The position numbers and the translations under genes were made by a program. Source: Pseudoalteromonas tunicata (GTDB lineage: Bacteria; Pseudomonadota; Gammaproteobacteria; Enterobacterales; Alteromonadaceae). Taken from it: a stretch of DNA of 64,000 nucleotides. The DNA lies in NCBI RefSeq assembly GCF_002310815.1, contig NZ_CP011032.1, positions 784,001 to 848,000 of the forward strand, given 5' to 3'. Under the pieces are notes generated by a model. That model was not told where the DNA came from. It saw only the letters and a list, made by a program, of their open reading frames with translations, and searched no databases. Below, piece after piece: positions 18,310 through 26,834 of the stretch (the first letter of the stretch is position 1; every line of letters starts with the position of its first letter).

Positions 18310-19303
18310 ACGATTCTTAGCTGTTTTTAAAGCCCGTAATTATGAGTTTTTTCGTGATCGTTCCGCATTAGGTTGGAATATCATGTTTCCAATTTTATTA
18401 TTGGTAGGTTTTGCCTTTATTTTTTCGGGCGATGGTAAATCTTTATATAAAATTGGGATTTTAGGTGAAAAACCAGTTAATGCTTTTACTCAGTTGCAGC
18501 ATGTTGAATTTGTCGCTTATCAACAAGTAGATGTGGCTGAACAAAAATTACGTCAACATAAACTCGATTTGTTAGTTGATTTTAATGCCGCACGTTACTG
18601 GGTCAATGACTCATCCGCTAATGGTTATATGGCAGAGAAATTATTGTTGGCAAGTGAAACTAAATTAGTTAAGCAGGTCATTACCGGTAAAGAAATTCGT
18701 TATCTCGATTGGGTGGTCCCTGGCATTTTGGGGATGAACATGATGTTTTCATGCTTATTTGGCATTGGTTATGTCATCGTCAGATATCGTAAAAACTCGG
18801 TTTTGAAGCGTTTACATGCCACGCCATTAAAACCCATTGAGTTTTTGACGGCACAAATATGTTCGCGATTATTTATTATCTTGTTACTCAGTAGTGTTAT
18901 TTTTATTGGCTGTAACGTCATGTTTGATTTTTATATGGTGGGCATCTATTTCGATTTATTTATTATTACGTTACTGGGGGCTTTTTCGCTGATTGCATTG
19001 GGGCTTTTAGTTGCAGCTCGTTCTGAATCGGAAGAATTTACCGGAGGTATGCTTAACCTGACTTCATGGCCAATGATGATGTTATCAGGAGTGTGGTTTT
19101 CTCTAGAAGGCAGCCCTGGTTTTATTCAAACCATAGCGCAATTCTTTCCGCTGACTCATCTACTTGAAGGGGCAAGGCAAATCATGCTCGAAGGCGCCTC
19201 GCTTTGGCAAATCAAGCAGCAAGTATTAGCATTGTTTGTGATGAGCGTGGTTTTTTTAGTGCTTGGAGCGTGGCTGTTTCGTTGGCAAGGCCAAGCTCGT
19301 TAA
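18302..19303 (+). CDS. ABC-2 type transporter permease
   Basis: A 333-residue membrane protein. One N-terminal helix (about residues 25-40) is followed by a soluble periplasmic segment of about 100 residues and then five hydrophobic segments, the layout of ABC-2 permeases. The LKRLHATPLKP motif of the family is present in the cytoplasmic loop. It partners the ATPase encoded just upstream, with which it overlaps by 8 bp, as a homodimeric exporter half. The substrate is unknown; multidrug and lipid-linked substrates are typical of relatives. Confidence 0.92.
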   Translation: MFKRFLAVFKARNYEFFRDRSALGWNIMFPILLLVGFAFIFSGDGKSLYKIGILGEKPVNAFTQLQHVEFVAYQQVDVAEQKLRQHKLDLLVDFNAARYWVNDSSANGYMAEKLLLASETKLVKQVITGKEIRYLDWVVPGILGMNMMFSCLFGIGYVIVRYRKNSVLKRLHATPLKPIEFLTAQICSRLFIILLLSSVIFIGCNVMFDFYMVGIYFDLFIITLLGAFSLIALGLLVAARSESEEFTGGMLNLTSWPMMMLSGVWFSLEGSPGFIQTIAQFFPLTHLLEGARQIMLEGASLWQIKQQVLALFVMSVVFLVLGAWLFRWQGQAR

Positions 19304-19327
19304 TAAAACGACATCAAGTTTTATTAA
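19300..19327 (+). terminator. AT-rich hairpin at the end of the ABC operon
   Basis: A perfect 10-bp AT-rich stem, TTAATAAAAC / GTTTTATTAA, with an 8-base loop begins at the stop codon of the permease gene. It lacks a GC-rich core and a clear T-run, so termination is only possible, not certain. Confidence 0.35.
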
Positions 19328-19563
19328 ATAAACTCAGTTCTGGATAATAGATTGGCCAACGCATTGAATTAAAATTAAATATCTAAGTTATTTATCTCTA
19401 GCTAGAGGTTTTTAAGGCTAACAAGGTGGATTGACGAGTCAATAATAGCAAGCCCATTGCAAGTTAATCCAAGCCTGTTCGCGTTGAAAATAGCTACATC
19501 AGAGAGATTTATTCTCCAGTTTTGAGGTTAAAGTCGGTACTGTTAAAAAAGTACAGCACTGTG

Positions 19564-20025
19564 TTATTTATAAGACAGTGCTGCTGGCTGATAATTAAAT
19601 ATTTTTCCCAATTCTTGTAGAGGATCAAGCAAGGTGGTGTGTTTTGTTTGACTACCTAATAATGTGCTCTGAAAGAGCGACTCGTATTCATCGACAGACA
19701 CTAAATAAATACAATTATGGATAGACTGAATATGCGCTTGTAAAGCAGGGTTGAGCGAGTTATAAAAACTAGCAAAAATATAAACCCTGCTTATGTTGTG
19801 ATAACACGCCAGATAATTCTTTAATTCTTCAATTGATAATTCGTTGTTGAAGTCACAGTAGCTGTAATCGTCGATTAAGTGGTCGTACATCATTTTGAGT
19901 AAATGTCGTGTATGGTGACTTACGGCTACAAGCTTTAGATCTTTTTGGCTTAAACTCATCACGAAGCGACGAGTAATTGTTGGGATATGATCAATAATTA
20001 GAAACGTTTGTCCATTTAGTTGCAT
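19564..20025 (-). CDS. Hypothetical protein divergent from a Crp/Fnr regulator
   Basis: A 153-residue protein that I do not recognise. It has no signal peptide or membrane helix. The N-terminal TFLIIDHIPTITRRF and LKLVAVSHHTRHLL segments alternate hydrophobic and polar residues like a Rossmann-type or receiver-like fold, and VYIFASFYNSL is a second buried strand. No catalytic motif is evident. The ribosome site GGAAAG and the ATG are good. It is transcribed away from the Crp/Fnr gene across an 87-bp gap that holds a perfect palindrome, so the regulator may control it. The C-terminal half is low in similarity to anything I can name. Confidence 0.7.
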   Translation of the reverse strand: MQLNGQTFLIIDHIPTITRRFVMSLSQKDLKLVAVSHHTRHLLKMMYDHLIDDYSYCDFNNELSIEELKNYLACYHNISRVYIFASFYNSLNPALQAHIQSIHNCIYLVSVDEYESLFQSTLLGSQTKHTTLLDPLQELGKIFNYQPAALSYK

Positions 20026-20085
20026 GATACTTTCCTTAGTATTGTTGCTAGAAGCGCTAATCTATACTGCTTGTGCCATTTTTAC

Positions 20086-20101
20086 ATTAACTTAAGTTAA
20101 T
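20086..20101. promoter_or_regulatory. Perfect 16-bp palindrome, probable Crp/Fnr-family operator
   Basis: ATTAACTTAAGTTAAT is its own reverse complement. The core TTAAC-TTAA-GTTAA has the 5-4-5 spacing of Fnr-type sites (TTGAT-N4-ATCAA). It ends 11 bp before the ATG of the Crp/Fnr-type gene, in the divergent intergenic region, which would suit autorepression. Binding is inferred. Confidence 0.6.
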
Positions 20102-20112
20102 TTGGACAAAAA

Positions 20113-20667
20113 ATGGACCAATATCAACATCTATTAACACTTGTAGCACAAAAGCATCAATTAGCTGTGCAATCATTTGCAGCCGGAGAGTCGTTATTTT
20201 TGCAAGGTAGCTTAGAGCCTAGGTTATTTTGGATAAAAAAAGGCTTGGTTAAACTGGTTTTTATCCAACCGGATGGCAAGGAGTTTATTAAAGCTTTTTT
20301 AGCTGAAGATGATTTGGCTGGCAGTTTGTTAAGTGTGGTGTTTGGAGAGCCTTCTCCTTATTCTTGTTACTGTCTAGAGGCATGTGACATTATTGCTATC
20401 CCTTATAAAGACTTAAAAGCAATAGCAGTTAAAACGCCAGAGCTAAGGGATGTTGAATTACAATTTATGCATCAATTAACCGCACGTAAAGAAGATCGTG
20501 AATTCCAATTTTTATGTTTAACTCCAGAGCAACGTTATGTCAGATTTATTGAGCAGTACCCACATATTTTAAAGCGAATTAGTCAGGCTGAACTCGCGCG
20601 CTTTTTAGGGGTAACCCCTGTTGCTCTTAGTCGAATAAAGTCTCGTTATTTAGCGCAATTAAGCTAA
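20113..20667 (+). CDS. Crp/Fnr family transcriptional regulator
   Basis: A 184-residue protein with an N-terminal cyclic-nucleotide-binding-type beta barrel (about 20-110), a dimer helix (about 110-135) and a C-terminal helix-turn-helix (about 155-178). It is shorter than E. coli Crp (210). In the recognition helix, FNR Ser212-Arg213 correspond to Ser173-Arg174, but the Glu that reads G in TTGAT and TGTGA is replaced by Val170, with Pro169 before it. The N-terminal Fe-S cysteines of FNR are absent; four Cys lie at 85, 87, 91 and 135. The effector is unknown. The next gene encodes a haemoglobin, which hints at oxygen or NO sensing, but this is inference. Confidence 0.9.
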   Translation: MDQYQHLLTLVAQKHQLAVQSFAAGESLFLQGSLEPRLFWIKKGLVKLVFIQPDGKEFIKAFLAEDDLAGSLLSVVFGEPSPYSCYCLEACDIIAIPYKDLKAIAVKTPELRDVELQFMHQLTARKEDREFQFLCLTPEQRYVRFIEQYPHILKRISQAELARFLGVTPVALSRIKSRYLAQLS

Positions 20668-20750
20668 ATATAACAATATATTATGCTGATTTTTCTCTAG
20701 TGTACTAAGCTAAAGAACATCTGTTTTTTTATTGTTGACAAGGAAGCGTA

Positions 20751-21197
20751 ATGACACCACATCAAGTGGAATTGGTACAGGCATCGTGGGAAAAAGTGGT
20801 TCCAATAGCTAAAGATGCTGCCGATTTGTTTTATGGTAAGTTGTTTGAGCTTAACCCTGCACTTAGGCCTTTATTTCATGGTGATGTTGAAGAGCAAGGT
20901 AAAAAACTAATGCAAATATTGACCACAGTTGTGCGAGGATTAAAGCAGTTTGATAAGCTCGAAATGGCGGTATGGCAACTAGGTCGTCGCCATGTAGCTT
21001 ATCAAATATCAATTCAAGATTTTAATACTGTTGCTGAGGCGTTACTTTGGACGCTACAACAAGGGTTGCAACAAGCGTTTAGTGCTGAGGTAAAACAAGC
21101 TTGGGTTGAAGCTTACACCATAGTAGCTGGAGTGATGCAAGCAGGTATGGAATATGAATATGCCAACTTTGATAAATGGAAGGCAGCGCAACAATAG
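20751..21197 (+). CDS. Single-domain haemoglobin (Vitreoscilla-type globin)
   Basis: A 148-residue globin resembling Vitreoscilla haemoglobin and the haem domain of flavohaemoglobins. Expected haem-pocket residues are present: Tyr28 (B10), Phe42 (CD1), Gln49 (E7) and the proximal His81 (F8). No FAD or NAD reductase domain follows, so any NO dioxygenase cycle would need a separate reductase. Roles in relatives are oxygen delivery and NO detoxification. It lies 83 bp after a Crp/Fnr-type gene, with no terminator between that I can see, so it may be co-transcribed. An AAGGAAG site precedes the start. Confidence 0.93.
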   Translation: MTPHQVELVQASWEKVVPIAKDAADLFYGKLFELNPALRPLFHGDVEEQGKKLMQILTTVVRGLKQFDKLEMAVWQLGRRHVAYQISIQDFNTVAEALLWTLQQGLQQAFSAEVKQAWVEAYTIVAGVMQAGMEYEYANFDKWKAAQQ

Positions 21198-21216
21198 CGC
21201 TGCGGTTTAGTTTTAC

Positions 21217-22110
21217 TTAGCGATTAAACAGAGCAATCAGAATTAATCCAACAGCTAAGTAAATAGCAAGCTCGACACAGGCTACGCCAATATTATCTTG
21301 CTGTTCAATTTCATTCTCTGTATTTATTTTAGGTAAGGCAATGCGGGTAAATAGGGCGCTGATAATCTGTTGTAAAATAACTAAAATACCGCAATAACTA
21401 AGTACCACTAAAATATTATCGACAAATACCCCTGCATAAAAAGGCGCATATGATAGCCCGGCATAAATTGCCATGCACAGCGCTAAAGTTTGGCTGCTAA
21501 ACCTAAGCCCTAACGCGGTATTATCTAAACTTAAGTAGGTTTGTAATGCGGTCCCTTGGTTGCTGTTAGCAAATAACCATTCTTGCCATTTTCGATGTAC
21601 CACTAAAAAAAACTGTAATAGGATAAAGCAACTAGTGATGATTAATAAACCATCCATACTTTGACTGTGTGACCATTTATAAAGTCCTAAAATAATCAGG
21701 GCATTGCCTAAAAATGCACCAGATTCAATTAAGGCCGCAGAGACATTGCGTTTGGCTATCTCTTGTTCTTCATTAAAGCGGCTTAATACCCATTTATTAT
21801 GAATTTGCTTACCAATGTAACTAAAAGCGGTTGCGACACTTATTAAAATAAAACCATAGAGTAAATCGGCTTTGATATCAGTAAAGCTAAGATGGCGAAA
21901 TAAATAACCAATAATAAGTAATACCGTAAATAAATGCGCGGCATAGCTTATTCCTGCAGCGAAATTATCTTTTTTTGCGAGCTCGTCAGCGAGTCCTTGT
22001 TTGATTTTTTTTTGAGTGTGAAAGCGTACCATTAAGATCACAAAAAAAGCGAAGATAAAGGTGCTTAGCAATGCAATAAAAGCTTGTTGTAGTAGGGGCA
22101 GATAGGCCAT
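21217..22110 (-). CDS. Double DUF350 integral membrane protein
   Basis: A 297-residue protein with about eight hydrophobic segments arranged as two DUF350 units. Each unit contains a DNxAAG or DNIG-type motif (KKDNFAAGISYAAHLF at about 46-61 and QQDNIGVACVELAIY at about 269-283). DUF350 proteins (YjfL/UPF0719) have no settled function and often occur with other membrane or stress genes. It converges on the globin gene and is divergent from glnE. Nothing indicates a substrate. Confidence 0.8.
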   Translation of the reverse strand: MAYLPLLQQAFIALLSTFIFAFFVILMVRFHTQKKIKQGLADELAKKDNFAAGISYAAHLFTVLLIIGYLFRHLSFTDIKADLLYGFILISVATAFSYIGKQIHNKWVLSRFNEEQEIAKRNVSAALIESGAFLGNALIILGLYKWSHSQSMDGLLIITSCFILLQFFLVVHRKWQEWLFANSNQGTALQTYLSLDNTALGLRFSSQTLALCMAIYAGLSYAPFYAGVFVDNILVVLSYCGILVILQQIISALFTRIALPKINTENEIEQQDNIGVACVELAIYLAVGLILIALFNR

Positions 22111-22194
22111 AGTATTTCTTGTTTTATTAGAATCGTTTTAAGTATATCTAACTTAATTTAAAGATTGTATTCAAGATTTTGGATTTGGGGTGTT

Positions 22195-24996
22195 ATGGAT
22201 AAAATGCAGTTAGTCGAACCGTTGTTAAGTTTAGGGCAAAAGCGATTTAGTGAGTTGTTTGCACAAAGAGTTCCTCATAATGACATCGTGCAATTGTTGG
22301 CGCTTAGTGATTTTGCTTATCAAGTTTTGGCAAGTGATAGCAGTTTAATTGAGTGGTTGCTTGATGAGCAGCAATGCCAAAGTCGAGCAATTGTTTCAGC
22401 CTTACCTGATGACTTAGTTTCATTAGACGAAAAACAGTGTTTTCAGTTGCTGCGCCGTTACCGCCAACGTTATTGGCTCAAAGTTGCTTACTTAGATTTA
22501 GTTCGCAAAAATCCAATTGATGACAGCATTGCCTATATCTCAAAATTATCAGACCAGCTGATTGATGATGCATATCGTTATGCTTATCAGCAAGTTGCAA
22601 TTACTTGCGGCATGCCAATTGATAAGCAAGGTGAGCCGATGCCGATGTTGATTTTAGGCATGGGAAAATTAGGTGGTTTTGAGCTCAATTATTCCTCAGA
22701 TATCGATTTAATTTTTAGTTATCCTTATCAATGCGATACCCAAGGCGGGCGCCGGGCCATTGAAGGACATGTTTTTTTCACCAAAGTAGCGCAAAAAGTA
22801 ATTGCAGCATTAAATCAGGTCACGCCTGATGGCCAAGTATTTCGAGTTGATATGCGGTTGCGGCCTTTTGGAGAAAGTGGTCCTTTGGTGATGAGTTTTA
22901 CTGCGGTAGAAGAATACTACCAAGAGCAGGGACGTGATTGGGAGCGTTATGCCATGCTCAAAGCGCGCTTAATTGGGCAAAAAAATAACTATTGGCCAGA
23001 GTTTTACGCCTTATTAAAACCATTTGTTTATCGTCGCTATATTGATTTTTCGGTGATTGAATCGCTGCGAAAAATGAAAGCTATGATAGCGCAAGAAGTG
23101 AGGCGAAAAGGTTTAAAAGGCAATATCAAATTAGGCTCAGGTGGTATTCGAGAAGTTGAGTTTGTGGTGCAAGCGTTTCAAATGATCCGTGGTGGACGCG
23201 AAGCGACTTTGCAAACTCAATCTTTATTACTTGCGCTGCAAGAATTAGTAATACTTGAGGCCATAGCGCTCGCTGATGCGACCAAACTCAAAGATGCATA
23301 TCTATTTTTGCGAAAAATAGAGCAATATCTGCAAATATTTAATAATGAACAAACTCAAACCTTGCCCGTTGAACCTTTAAATCAAGCCAGATTATGTTGT
23401 TTGTTGGCTGTCAGTTCTTATGATGACGTGCTTAAGTTGATTGATACTTATATGCAGCAAATTCATGGTGAATTTAGTGTCATGGTTGGGGTGGAAAAAG
23501 AGCATCAAGATGACGAGGGGGGGCAGTACGATACATTATGGAATGAACCAGACTTTAGCCAACTTGAGCTCAGTTGGGGAGCCGATAATGAACAAGCGTG
23601 GCAAAATGTTTTGTTTGAATTTAAACAGCAAATGGCTAAAAAACGCATCGGTAGCCGTGGGCGCGATATCTTAGATAAGCTCATGCCACAGTTGTTACAT
23701 CAACTGGTGGTTACAACGAATGACGTTAACGTGCTTAAAATGACTTTAGCTGTGATTGAACAGGTTGCCTCACGCACCGCTTATCTTGAGCTTTTATATG
23801 AAAACTTAGGCGCATTAAAACAGTTAATAAAATTATGCAGTCATAGCCGCTGGATTGGTGAGCATTTAGCGCGTTACCCAATTTTATTAGATGAATTAAT
23901 TGATCCTGCCATTTTATATCGTCCATTAGCACTTAATGCTTATCGCAGTGAGATTCGTCAGTACTTTTTACGTATTGAACCTCAAGATCTGGAATTACAG
24001 ATGGAAGCGCTGCGTCAATTTAAACAAACTCATCAATTACGTATTGCGGCTGCTGATGCCACGCATGTCATTGATATTATGAAGGTGAGTGATCATCTAA
24101 CGGCCTTGGCCGAGGCCATAGTTGAACAAAGTGTTGAAATAGCTTGGCAGCACATGGTCAGTCGATTTGGTTACCCACAAGGCGCTGATGAGCATAACAA
24201 AGGTTTTGCGGTGATAGCTTATGGTAAAGCAGGTGGTTTGGAGCTTGGTTATGACTCTGATTTAGACCTTGTTTTTGTTCATAATAGTGATGCAACATCG
24301 CTTACCAATGGTGATAAACAAATTGATTCACGCCAGTTTTATTTAAAACTGGCGCAACGTTTAATGCATTTATTTAATACTCGAACCAGCTCGGGCATTT
24401 TATATGAACTCGATCCGCGTCTTCGTCCTGAGGGTGCTTCGGGGCTCTTGGCTATTAATATAGAAACCTTTGGCTTGTATCAAAATGAGCAAGCATGGAC
24501 TTGGGAGCATCAAGCGCTGGTTCGTACTCGAATGATTTATGGCCAAGAATCTTTGCAGCAACGCTTTAGTGATATTCGCCATCAAGTACTGGCTCTGGTG
24601 CGTGATAAACAAGCGCTAAAAGTACAAGTGCGCGAAATGCGCGAGAAAATGCGCGAGCATTTAGCTAAAGGTGACGGCTTGCAATTTGACTTAAAACAAG
24701 ATGTCGGTGGTATGGCTGATATTGAGTTTATAGCTCAATATTTAGTGCTCGCTTATGCTGCTGAGTTTAAAAATATGACGCAGTGGTCTGATAATATTCG
24801 TATTTTCACCACAGCAAGTGAACTTGATATTATCAGCGAAAGTGAAGCCCAACAGTTGATCCATGCCTATTGTTTTTATCGTGAGCACTATCATATTTTG
24901 AGTTTGCGCCAACAAGATAAATTAGTTTTAACCAGCGAAGTTGAGATGTTGAAGCAGCAAGTAATAACAAGTTGGCAAAAATATTTAGTTGAATAA
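22195..24996 (+). CDS. glnE: Bifunctional glutamine synthetase adenylyltransferase/adenylyl-removing enzyme
   Basis: Controls glutamine synthetase by adding and removing AMP in response to PII and glutamine. Two nucleotidyltransferase domains are visible: the N-terminal adenylyl-removing domain with MGKLGGFELNYSSDIDLIF (about residue 160) and the C-terminal adenylyltransferase domain with YGKAGGLELGYDSDLDLVF (about residue 680); both keep the paired Asp metal ligands. The frame opens 30 bp earlier at a TTG, but the ATG at 22195, preceded by GGGG, gives 933 residues, close to E. coli GlnE (946). A terminator follows. It is monocistronic. Confidence 0.96.
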   Translation: MDKMQLVEPLLSLGQKRFSELFAQRVPHNDIVQLLALSDFAYQVLASDSSLIEWLLDEQQCQSRAIVSALPDDLVSLDEKQCFQLLRRYRQRYWLKVAYLDLVRKNPIDDSIAYISKLSDQLIDDAYRYAYQQVAITCGMPIDKQGEPMPMLILGMGKLGGFELNYSSDIDLIFSYPYQCDTQGGRRAIEGHVFFTKVAQKVIAALNQVTPDGQVFRVDMRLRPFGESGPLVMSFTAVEEYYQEQGRDWERYAMLKARLIGQKNNYWPEFYALLKPFVYRRYIDFSVIESLRKMKAMIAQEVRRKGLKGNIKLGSGGIREVEFVVQAFQMIRGGREATLQTQSLLLALQELVILEAIALADATKLKDAYLFLRKIEQYLQIFNNEQTQTLPVEPLNQARLCCLLAVSSYDDVLKLIDTYMQQIHGEFSVMVGVEKEHQDDEGGQYDTLWNEPDFSQLELSWGADNEQAWQNVLFEFKQQMAKKRIGSRGRDILDKLMPQLLHQLVVTTNDVNVLKMTLAVIEQVASRTAYLELLYENLGALKQLIKLCSHSRWIGEHLARYPILLDELIDPAILYRPLALNAYRSEIRQYFLRIEPQDLELQMEALRQFKQTHQLRIAAADATHVIDIMKVSDHLTALAEAIVEQSVEIAWQHMVSRFGYPQGADEHNKGFAVIAYGKAGGLELGYDSDLDLVFVHNSDATSLTNGDKQIDSRQFYLKLAQRLMHLFNTRTSSGILYELDPRLRPEGASGLLAINIETFGLYQNEQAWTWEHQALVRTRMIYGQESLQQRFSDIRHQVLALVRDKQALKVQVREMREKMREHLAKGDGLQFDLKQDVGGMADIEFIAQYLVLAYAAEFKNMTQWSDNIRIFTTASELDIISESEAQQLIHAYCFYREHYHILSLRQQDKLVLTSEVEMLKQQVITSWQKYLVE

Positions 24997-25023
24997 CTAG
25001 GTTTAAGAAATAAAGTCAGAGCT

Positions 25024-25053
25024 AAAAAAGCGCAACCATGAGGTTGCGTTTTT
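25024..25053. terminator. Intrinsic terminator after glnE
   Basis: Perfect 7-bp GC-rich stem CGCAACC / GGTTGCG with loop ATGA, an A-run before and a T-run after. It lies between convergent glnE and the TcpQ-like gene and can serve both. Confidence 0.88.
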
Positions 25054-25068
25054 ATTGGGGTTATTGAT

Positions 25069-25644
25069 TTAATATGCTCTGGCTTGTACGCAATTATCGC
25101 GTAAATAGGGCGTTGATTTCTCAGTGATCACTGCAGTGCGTTGCTTGGGGCAGAAAAAGGTTTTAACTTCAAATTCAAAATCACTGTCGATGGCTTTTCC
25201 TAACTGATACAGTGTGGCAACAAAGGTATCTTCGACGCCAAAGTTATGTTTGACTATATAGTCTTTGTGTAAATACCATAAAAATTCAATCCCTTCTTCA
25301 TCGGCATATTTTTTCATAATCGACTTTAGTGTTTCACCTTCACTAAAACGTCTGCTTTTTATACTGCCACGCCATTTTGTTGTTGATGGCGTAGTTGTTT
25401 TTTCAATTTGTTTTAATTCGCTGGTAATATCGTTTTCAGGCAGTTTTAGCTCGATTACAAACTCTTCTTGGGCGCTGCTTCGGTCAGCTGATGTCCGCAG
25501 GTTGGCATAAAATTGTGATAAGCCGCTGGCAGCAGAATTACTTTTTTCAGACTTTCTATAAATAGGACCATCTGATAATAAAAAGTAAGCCGCAGCTGCA
25601 ATTAAAATAAAAGCTAATGACAGATGTTTGATCCAAAACCACAT
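25069..25644 (-). CDS. Membrane-anchored TcpQ-like protein
   Basis: A 191-residue protein with one N-terminal membrane helix (about residues 5-24) and a periplasmic remainder. The C-terminal half (about 90-175), with WRGSIKSRRFSEGETL, FLWYLHKDYIV and the aromatic/hydrophobic spacing after it, resembles the TcpQ/PilL C-terminal domain found in pilus and secretion accessory proteins. No pilus operon is adjacent, so it is an orphan. The ATG at 25644 has a GAGAG site and is preferred to one 30 bp upstream. Two or three Cys near the C-terminus may form a disulfide. The family assignment is tentative. Confidence 0.6.
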   Translation of the reverse strand: MWFWIKHLSLAFILIAAAAYFLLSDGPIYRKSEKSNSAASGLSQFYANLRTSADRSSAQEEFVIELKLPENDITSELKQIEKTTTPSTTKWRGSIKSRRFSEGETLKSIMKKYADEEGIEFLWYLHKDYIVKHNFGVEDTFVATLYQLGKAIDSDFEFEVKTFFCPKQRTAVITEKSTPYLRDNCVQARAY

Positions 25645-25812
25645 AAAAACACTCTCTAAACGTCGACAAGTCATCTTAAACCGTTTTTAGGGCTTTATCT
25701 ACCATCAATAAAAGCTGAAAATAATTGATGTAATAGGGTGTTTAAATGAATTAAATCGGATACTTATATAAATTTCTGAGCGAAATTATGTTTCGCTCAG
25801 CTTACTTTCAGC

Positions 25813-26736
25813 TTAGTAATAAGATGGGCTATTTTCATCTGGGCGTGTTTTAAAGCGGCGATGAAGCCACATGTATTGCGCTGGTGCATTTATTACTGCC
25901 CGCTCAATTGCTTGGTTTACTAAAGTGACGTCTGCAAGGTCATTGCCTGATGGAAAGTCTTCGGGCATCGGGGTAATTGCTAAATGATATTGACCTTGTT
26001 CATCTCGGCGGCTCATAAAGCAGACCGTTTTACAGTGTTTACTTGATGCAAATAAGGTAGTGCCTGTGGTGGTAGCGGTTTCTTTTACGGCAAAAAACGG
26101 AGCAAATTCAGCGCGTTTTCGTCCGTAATCTTGATCTGGTAAATAATAACAAAGCTTCCCATTTTTAAGGGTGGCTAATAATCCTTTGATATCACGTTTG
26201 CCAATTAAGTATTCATTTGAACGTAATCGGCCTCGGGTCATTAAAAACTCCATCAAGGCATTGTTATGAGGGCGATAAAAGCCTACGCCTTCTTGAGAAA
26301 GTCCCATTACACGACCAGCCATTTCAAGGTGCAGCATGTGAGGGACTAACATAAGTACTCCATAACCTTGAGCTTGAATGGCTTGAATATGTTCATAACC
26401 TGTAATGGATCCAAAATGTTTTTCAACTCGCCATTTGGGCCACCACCAGGCCATGCCTGATTCAAAAATAGCGATGCCTGTTTGCTGCATATTTTGATAA
26501 ACCAGTTTTGCTTGCTCACCTTCACTCATCTGTGGGAAACACAGTTTGATATTAACTTCGGCGATATGTTTGCGTTTTTTGGCAAAACGGTGGACCAAAT
26601 AGCCTAATCCTTTACCCATTTGAATTTGTAAAAAGAATGGCAGCCATGAAATGAGATATAAAAAAAGTACGCCTAGCCAAGTTAACCAAAAGCGAGGGCC
26701 AAGAAATGCGAGTTTGAATTTAGGATTTTTTACCAC
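25813..26736 (-). CDS. Lipid A acyltransferase, LpxL/LpxM (HtrB/MsbB) family
   Basis: A 307-residue inner-membrane enzyme that adds a secondary acyl chain to lipid A from acyl-ACP. An N-terminal membrane helix (about residues 13-35) is followed by the catalytic HX4E motif HMLHLE and by LPDQDYGRKRAEFAPFF, both typical of the family. It uses a GTG start. It lies downstream of tolC with a terminator between, so it is probably transcribed separately. Whether it corresponds to LpxL or LpxM (which acyl position) cannot be read from the sequence. Confidence 0.92.
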   Translation of the reverse strand: MVKNPKFKLAFLGPRFWLTWLGVLFLYLISWLPFFLQIQMGKGLGYLVHRFAKKRKHIAEVNIKLCFPQMSEGEQAKLVYQNMQQTGIAIFESGMAWWWPKWRVEKHFGSITGYEHIQAIQAQGYGVLMLVPHMLHLEMAGRVMGLSQEGVGFYRPHNNALMEFLMTRGRLRSNEYLIGKRDIKGLLATLKNGKLCYYLPDQDYGRKRAEFAPFFAVKETATTTGTTLFASSKHCKTVCFMSRRDEQGQYHLAITPMPEDFPSGNDLADVTLVNQAIERAVINAPAQYMWLHRRFKTRPDENSPSYY

Positions 26737-26798
26737 TTTGGGCGCTCTTAGTGATTAAACGGGGGAGTATTTTAGCTAAATTTTGACAGAAAACAAAA

Positions 26799-26824
26799 AA
26801 AGCCAAGCTAGGCTTGGCTTTTTT
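26799..26824 (-). terminator. Intrinsic terminator of tolC
   Basis: Stem AAGCCAAGC / GCTTGGCTT with a 3-base loop, flanked by an A-run and a T-run. It lies 11 bp past the tolC stop on the minus strand and separates tolC from the lipid A acyltransferase gene. Confidence 0.88.
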
Positions 26825-26834
26825 TGCGATGGGT

